Source: Castellaniella defragrans_A (lineage in GTDB: Bacteria > Pseudomonadota > Gammaproteobacteria > Burkholderiales > Burkholderiaceae_B). Taken from it: a DNA stretch of 18,573 bases. Under the pieces are notes generated by a model. It was not told where the DNA came from, did not search any database, and saw nothing but the letters and a program-made list of their open reading frames with translations. The stretch is from assembly GCF_040394755.1 (NCBI RefSeq), contig NZ_JBEBRQ010000055.1. One strand, given 5' to 3'. Numbering within the stretch: position 1 is the stretch's first letter; each line of letters opens with the position of its first letter. The position numbers and the translations under genes are program-made. Shown here one piece after another: positions 14,239-18,573 of this stretch.

Positions 14239-15267
14239 ATGCCACCCATGCGCATTGGTTCCTGGACCCTTCCCCACCCCGTGTGTGTGGCGCCGATGGC
14301 CGGCGTCACCGATCGCCCCTACCGCCGGCTGTGCAAGGCCCTGGGGGCGGCCTATGCGGTATCGGAAATGGCGGCCAGCAACCCCCGCCTGTGGGACAGC
14401 GTCAAGACCTCGCGCCGGCTGGACCACGAGGGCGAATCCGATCCGATCGCGGTACAGATCGCCGGCGCCGACCCCGACATGCTCGCCGAGGCGGCAGTAT
14501 TCAATATCCGCAAGGGCGCGCACATCATCGACATCAACATGGGCTGCCCCGCGAAAAAAGTCTGTAACGTCGCCTCGGGTTCGGCCCTGCTGCGCAACGA
14601 GGCGCTGATCGCGCGCATCCTCGCGCGCGTCGTCTCCAGTTGCGCGCCGCTGGGTGTGCCGGTGACCCTCAAGACCCGCACCGGCTGGGACCGCGACAAC
14701 CGCAATGCCGTGCGCGTGGCGCGCCTGGCCGAGGACTGCGGGATCGCCGCGCTGACCCTGCACGGCCGCACCCGCTGCGACCTGTACGCGGGCGCGGCCG
14801 AATACGACACCCTGCGCGAAGTACGCGCGGCGATCCGCATCCCGCTGATCGCCAACGGCGACATCGACACGCCCGAGAAAGCACGCCAGGTGATGGACTA
14901 CACTGGAGCCGATGCGATCATGGTCGGCCGCGCGGCACAGGGGCGCCCATGGATCTTCCGCGAGATCGCGCATTACCTGGAACACGGCCGGCGCCTGCCC
15001 GCGCCCACCTACGGCGAACTGCGCGAGCATCTGCTCGAGCACCTGGAGGATCATTACACGTTCTATGGCGAGCGCACCGGCGTGCGCTCGGCACGCAAGC
15101 ATATCGGCTGGTACCTCGAGGACCTGCCGGGGTCCGGCGAACTGCTGCCCGGCATCATGGTTCTCGAAACCACCGGCGAGCAGACCGCCGCGCTGGACCG
15201 CTGGTTCCGCGAACGCGCCCCCGACGCCCCGGTCGTCCCGGCCGGGGCCATGTCCAACCGACACTGA
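14239..15267 (+). CDS. dusB: tRNA-dihydrouridine synthase B
   Basis: The 342-residue protein is a TIM-barrel flavoprotein of the Dus family: VAPMAGVTDRPYRRLC (17-32), SEMAASNPR, the catalytic DINMGCPAKKV (98-108, Cys103), TLHGRTRCDLYAG, IPLIANGDI, and ADAIMVGRAAQGRPWIF. It reduces specific uridines in the tRNA D-loop using FMN and NADPH. ATG at 14239 is preceded by GAGG at 5 nt and lies 1 nt after the ubiH stop; ATG at 14248 is an alternative that would give the more common MRIG start. dusB directly before fis is a conserved arrangement, also known in E. coli. Confidence 0.95.
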   Translation: MPPMRIGSWTLPHPVCVAPMAGVTDRPYRRLCKALGAAYAVSEMAASNPRLWDSVKTSRRLDHEGESDPIAVQIAGADPDMLAEAAVFNIRKGAHIIDINMGCPAKKVCNVASGSALLRNEALIARILARVVSSCAPLGVPVTLKTRTGWDRDNRNAVRVARLAEDCGIAALTLHGRTRCDLYAGAAEYDTLREVRAAIRIPLIANGDIDTPEKARQVMDYTGADAIMVGRAAQGRPWIFREIAHYLEHGRRLPAPTYGELREHLLEHLEDHYTFYGERTGVRSARKHIGWYLEDLPGSGELLPGIMVLETTGEQTAALDRWFRERAPDAPVVPAGAMSNRH

Positions 15268-15286
15268 AACAGAGCAGCAAACAAGC

Positions 15287-15529
15287 ATGACGATGAGCAC
15301 CACACCATTGGAACGAGCCGTGCGCGATCAACTGGATCGCTATTTCGAGGATCTGGGCGAATCCGAGCCGCACAACGTCATGCCCATGGTGACCCAGTGC
15401 GTCGAGCGCACGGTCCTGCTGGTGATTCTCGAACGCACCTCGGGCAACCAGTCACGCGCCGCCGACATGCTGGGAATCACGCGCGGCACCCTGCGCAAGA
15501 AACTCCAGTCCCACGGCCTGTCGGCCTAG
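15287..15529 (+). CDS. fis: Fis family DNA-binding protein
   Basis: This 80-residue protein has the C-terminal Fis helix-turn-helix, TSGNQSRAADMLGITRGTLR followed by KKLQSHGL (51-78), nearly identical to the enteric protein. It lacks the beta-hairpin arm region of enteric Fis (98 residues) and is shorter, as usual in beta-proteobacteria. Fis bends DNA and acts in nucleoid structure, rRNA transcription and recombination. ATG at 15287 lies 19 nt after dusB; ATG at 15293 is a possible alternative. No strong ribosome-binding site is visible, so coupling with dusB is likely. Confidence 0.92.
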   Translation: MTMSTTPLERAVRDQLDRYFEDLGESEPHNVMPMVTQCVERTVLLVILERTSGNQSRAADMLGITRGTLRKKLQSHGLSA

Positions 15530-15607
15530 GGGCTGGGTCGATTCGGCCATGCCGGACGCACATCCCCACGAACCTATTTTTTCATTTCCCCATCGAAACA
15601 TCCCGCC

Positions 15608-17200
15608 ATGACCATCCAGACCGCATTGATCTCGGTGTCCGACAAATCGGGCATCGTCGAATTCGCCCGGGCCCTCGCACAGCGCAGCGTCCGCCTCCTG
15701 TCGACCGGCGGCACGGCGCGCCTGCTGGCCGAGGCCGGCCTCGAGGTGACCGAGGTCGCCACGCACACCGGATCGCCCGAGATCCTCGATGGCCGCGTCA
15801 AGACCCTGCATCCCCGCATCCACGGCGGCCTGCTGGCTCGCCGCGACAGCGCCGAACACATGCACACCCTCGCCGAACAGGACATCCCGCCGATCGACCT
15901 GCTGGTGGTAAACCTGTATCCCTTTCAGCAGACCATCGCCCGGCCCGATTGCATCCTGGCCGATGCCATTGAAAACATCGATATCGGCGGCCCGGCCATG
16001 CTGCGCTCGGCCGCCAAGAATCACGGCACCAAGGACGGCGGCGTGACGGTGGTGATCGACCCGGCCGACTACCCGCGCGTACTGGCCGAAATGGACGGCC
16101 CCCAGCGCCAACCCTCGTACGGCCTGCGCCTGGAGCTGGCCGCCAAGGTCTACGCCCACACCGCCGCCTACGACGGGGCGATCGCCAGCTACCTCGGCAG
16201 CCTGGCGGCGCGCGAGCCCGCCCCCGAAGCCGCCCCCGAACGCGAGGACTGGCCGCGCACCCTGACGATACAGATCCGCCGCGAACAGGTTCTGCGCTAC
16301 GGCGAAAACCCGCATCAGCAGGCCGCCTTCTACCGCGATGCCCAAACGCCGTCCGGGCTGCTTGCCGGCTACCGCCAGCTCCAGGGCAAGGAGCTCTCCT
16401 ACAACAACATCGCCGACGCCGATGCCGCCTGGGAGTGCGTGCGCGCCTTCCAGACGCCGGCCTGCGTCATCGTCAAGCACGCCAATCCCTGCGGCGTGGC
16501 GCTGGGCGCCGATGCGCACGCCGCCTATCGCCAGGCTTTCAAGACCGACCCGACCTCGGCCTTCGGCGGCATCATCGCCTTCAATGCACCCGTCGACGAG
16601 GCCGCCGCGCAGGCCGTCAGCGAACAATTCGTCGAGGTGCTGCTCGCGCCGGGATATACCGGCGGCGCCCTTTCCCTGCTCGCGGCCAAGAAAAACGTCC
16701 GCGTGCTCGAAATCCCGCCGGGCACCGGCCGCAATCCCTACGACGTCAAGCGCGTGGGCGGCGGCTGGCTGGTCCAGAACCCGGACATCGCGCCCATCGG
16801 CGCCGCCGACGTCCGCGTCGTGACCCGCAAGGCCCCCACCGATGAGCAGATGCGCGACCTACTGTTCGCCTGGACCGTGGCCCAATACGTCAAATCCAAT
16901 GCCATCGTCTTCGTGGGCCAGGGCATGACGCTGGGCGTGGGCGCCGGCCAGATGAGCCGCATCGACTCGGCGCGCATCGCCTCGATCAAGGCCGCGAATG
17001 CCGGCCTGACGCTGACCGGATCGGCCGTCGCCTCGGATGCGTTCTTTCCGTTCCGCGACGGCCTGGACGTCGTCGCCGATGCCGGGGCGATCTGTGTGAT
17101 CCAACCGGGCGGCAGCATCCGCGACGACGAGGTCATCGCCGCGGCCGACGAACGCGGAATCGCCATGGTCTACACCGGCATCCGCCACTTCCGTCACTGA
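15608..17200 (+). CDS. purH: Bifunctional AICAR formyltransferase / IMP cyclohydrolase
   Basis: The complete 530-residue protein has two domains. The N-terminal MGS-like cyclohydrolase domain includes ALISVSDKSGIVEFA (6-20), LLSTGGTARLL, GRVKTLHPRIHGGLLARR and NIDIGGPAMLRSAAKN. The transformylase domain has LRYGENPHQQAAFY, GKELSYNNIADADAAWE, the catalytic VKHANPCG (Lys290, His291), DPTSAFGGIIAFN and SDAFFPFRDG. It performs the last two steps of IMP synthesis in the cytoplasm. The start at 15608 is 78 bp after fis; that gap has a T6 run (15577-15582) but no convincing terminator. The stop overlaps the ruvC start (TGATG). Confidence 0.97.
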   Translation: MTIQTALISVSDKSGIVEFARALAQRSVRLLSTGGTARLLAEAGLEVTEVATHTGSPEILDGRVKTLHPRIHGGLLARRDSAEHMHTLAEQDIPPIDLLVVNLYPFQQTIARPDCILADAIENIDIGGPAMLRSAAKNHGTKDGGVTVVIDPADYPRVLAEMDGPQRQPSYGLRLELAAKVYAHTAAYDGAIASYLGSLAAREPAPEAAPEREDWPRTLTIQIRREQVLRYGENPHQQAAFYRDAQTPSGLLAGYRQLQGKELSYNNIADADAAWECVRAFQTPACVIVKHANPCGVALGADAHAAYRQAFKTDPTSAFGGIIAFNAPVDEAAAQAVSEQFVEVLLAPGYTGGALSLLAAKKNVRVLEIPPGTGRNPYDVKRVGGGWLVQNPDIAPIGAADVRVVTRKAPTDEQMRDLLFAWTVAQYVKSNAIVFVGQGMTLGVGAGQMSRIDSARIASIKAANAGLTLTGSAVASDAFFPFRDGLDVVADAGAICVIQPGGSIRDDEVIAAADERGIAMVYTGIRHFRH

Positions 17201-17748
17201 TGCGAATCCTGGGCATCGATCCGGGACTGCGGCGCACCGGCTTCGGCGTGATCGAGGTCCGCGGCGCCGCATTGCGCTACATCGCCAGCGGCACCATCGT
17301 GGCGCCCCCGGCGCTGGCCCTGGCCGAACGCCTCAAAGTCATCCTCGACAATCTGCGCGAGGTGGCGCGCGATGCCAAGCCAGATGTGGCCGCCATGGAA
17401 AAAGTGTTCCTCAACACCAATCCGCAGTCCACGCTGCTGCTGGGCCAGGCCCGCGGCGCGGCGCTGTGCGCGCTGGCCGACAGCGGCCTGGCGGTGCATG
17501 AATACACAGCCTTGCAGATCAAGAAATCCGTCGTCGGCCACGGACACTCAAGCAAGGAACAAGTTCAGGCCATGGTGCGCCGCCTCCTGTCGCTGGATGG
17601 CGACCCGGCCCCGGACGCGGCCGATGCCCTGGCCTGCGCCATCTGCCATGCTCACTTCGAACCCCTGGCCCAGCGCCTCGGCGGCCTGACCGCGACGCCC
17701 CTGGCAAAAGGCGCGCGGCGCATCCGCGGGGGCCGGCTGATCGCATGA
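17200..17748 (+). CDS. ruvC: Crossover junction endodeoxyribonuclease RuvC
   Basis: The 182-residue protein has the RuvC fold with acidic active-site residues Asp7 (ILGIDPGLRRTGFG), Glu67 (MEKVF), Asp139 and Asp142 (PDAADALA). NPQSTLLLGQARG and the GHGHSSKEQVQ loop are typical. It resolves Holliday junctions with RuvAB. The ATG overlaps the last base of the purH stop, so it is translationally coupled to purH, a link between purine synthesis and DNA repair genes that is seen in beta-proteobacterial relatives. Confidence 0.96.
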   Translation: MRILGIDPGLRRTGFGVIEVRGAALRYIASGTIVAPPALALAERLKVILDNLREVARDAKPDVAAMEKVFLNTNPQSTLLLGQARGAALCALADSGLAVHEYTALQIKKSVVGHGHSSKEQVQAMVRRLLSLDGDPAPDAADALACAICHAHFEPLAQRLGGLTATPLAKGARRIRGGRLIA

Positions 17749-17788
17749 CACCGCCCCGCCACCGACCGTCCCCTCACAGGAGCCTCCC

Positions 17789-18370
17789 ATGATCGGCCGC
17801 ATCACCGGCACCCTGCTGGAACTCACCCCGCCCACGGTCTGCATCGAAACCGGCGGCCTGGGTTACGAAATCGACGTCCCCATGAGCACACTGTACAAGC
17901 TGCCGGCAGTGGGCCAGACCGTCAGCCTGCACACTCACCTCGCGATCCGCGAGGATGCGCACGTCCTGTATGGATTCTCCACCCTGCGGGAGCGCGCCTC
18001 CTTCCGCGCCCTGATCAAGGTGACGGGCATCGGCGCACGCACCGCGCTGGCGTTGCTCTCGGGCATGAGCGCGGACGATCTGGCCGAGGCCGTCGAGCGC
18101 CAGGAATCGGGCCGCCTGGTCAAAGTGCCGGGCATCGGCAAGAAAACTGCCGAACGGTTGCTGCTCGAACTGCGCGGCAAACTGGAACCGGCAGCCGGCG
18201 GCACACGCCCCGCGGGCCAGGTCTCCGGCGCGAGCGAGGATATCCTCAACGCCTTGCTGGCCCTCGGATACTCCAACGCCGAATCGCGCAAAGCCACGGA
18301 GGCCCTGCCCGAAGGCCTGGACGTCCCGGAGGGCATCCGGCAGGCCTTGAAATCACTGGCGCGCGGTTGA
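17789..18370 (+). CDS. ruvA: Holliday junction DNA helicase subunit RuvA
   Basis: The 193-residue protein has the three RuvA domains: an OB fold (MIGRITGTLLE to LYGF, 1-63), two helix-hairpin-helix motifs (VTGIGARTALALLSG at 78-92; VPGIGKKTAERLLLELRGKL at 113-132), and the C-terminal RuvB-contacting domain (EDILNALLALGYSNAES onward). It binds the four-way junction and recruits RuvB. ATG at 17789 has AGGAG at 17777-17781. It lies 40 bp after ruvC. No ruvB follows in the remaining 200 bp of the window; it may lie beyond the hairpin at the right edge. Confidence 0.96.
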   Translation: MIGRITGTLLELTPPTVCIETGGLGYEIDVPMSTLYKLPAVGQTVSLHTHLAIREDAHVLYGFSTLRERASFRALIKVTGIGARTALALLSGMSADDLAEAVERQESGRLVKVPGIGKKTAERLLLELRGKLEPAAGGTRPAGQVSGASEDILNALLALGYSNAESRKATEALPEGLDVPEGIRQALKSLARG

Positions 18371-18573
18371 GCGCCGATTGCGCCGATCAATTCCAGAAGC
18401 TCCAAACAAGGCAAATCCCAGCAAAAGAATCTGCACCCTCCCACTTTCGTAGGCGGCCGGCGCCCAGGGGGGCGCGGCGCTTTTGAGCCCGCCGTCGGAT
18501 CAGGCGCAATCGGGGAGTCAAGGGCGCCACTGTTTGAGTGGGACGCTTGTGGTCGGTCCAGTGGACCGACCAC
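18371..18573. other. Gene-free stretch after ruvA with hairpins
   Basis: No convincing coding frame is present. A hairpin GCGCCC/GGGCGC (18460-18475) is followed five bases later by T4, a weak candidate terminator for ruvA. The window ends in a perfect inverted repeat (18549-18573). Nothing else recognisable is seen. Confidence 0.6.
18549..18573. terminator. Perfect 11-bp inverted repeat at the window edge
   Basis: GTGGTCGGTCC (18549-18559) and GGACCGACCAC (18563-18573) pair around a 3-nt AGT loop. It could be the stem of an intrinsic terminator whose T tract lies just outside the window, or a repeat or operator. Confidence 0.45.

Noticed and set aside
13151..14608. 485-codon plus-strand frame across ubiH and dusB
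   Set aside because: Its product is Pro/Arg-rich out-of-frame translation of two well-recognised genes.
15530..15607. Intrinsic terminator between fis and purH from the T6 run
   Set aside because: The only hairpin (CGGC/GCCG) is four base pairs and lies about 20 nt before the T run.
1..18573. tRNA, rRNA, CRISPR arrays, prophage or insertion-sequence transposase genes
   Set aside because: None is visible; the only mobile element that can be supported is the group II intron.

Overview
The window looks like chromosomal DNA of a betaproteobacterium of order Burkholderiales, most likely family Alcaligenaceae (Bordetella/Achromobacter/Castellaniella type). This is inferred from high GC, a polyhydroxybutyrate phasin, the dusB-fis-purH-ruvC-ruvA gene order and protein style. 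No species can be assigned from sequence reading alone.

Layout. 1-213: a 77-bp-period direct repeat carrying a terminator-like hairpin, then the phasin terminator. 214-1845: a phasin gene and an IclR-family regulator gene, both on the minus strand. Each has a readable sigma-70-type promoter, and both promoters carry the same TGCAATGCA operator-like motif over the predicted transcription start. 1890-3489: a minus-strand pair encoding a CinA-type molybdopterin-binding-domain protein and an EI24/CysZ-like membrane protein. About 3507-6364: a full-length group II intron on the minus strand, with an intron-encoded reverse transcriptase/maturase/HNH protein, a clear domain V, a domain VI with a bulged A, and EBS1/EBS2 sequences that match the flanking 5' exon. 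It sits in what would otherwise be a roughly 60-bp divergent promoter region between the EI24 gene and a thioredoxin-like gene.

6406-10615: a thioredoxin-like gene (+), convergent rhlE RNA helicase (-), then ilvE, a CHCC zinc-finger protein and a YheT-type hydrolase (+). 10605-12946: a minus-strand operon with a CtaG-type oxidase assembly protein whose stop overlaps the start of an M48 metalloprotease. 13086-18370: a plus-strand series ubiH-dusB-fis-purH-ruvC-ruvA with very tight junctions, linking ubiquinone synthesis, tRNA modification, nucleoid control, purine synthesis and Holliday-junction processing. 18371-18573 is gene-free and ends in a perfect 11-bp inverted repeat cut by the window edge.

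Most genes are ordinary housekeeping genes. The points of most interest are the intron, whose ends can be set by its own exon-binding sequences and whose domain I is unusually long, and the operator motif shared by the phasin and the IclR regulator genes.
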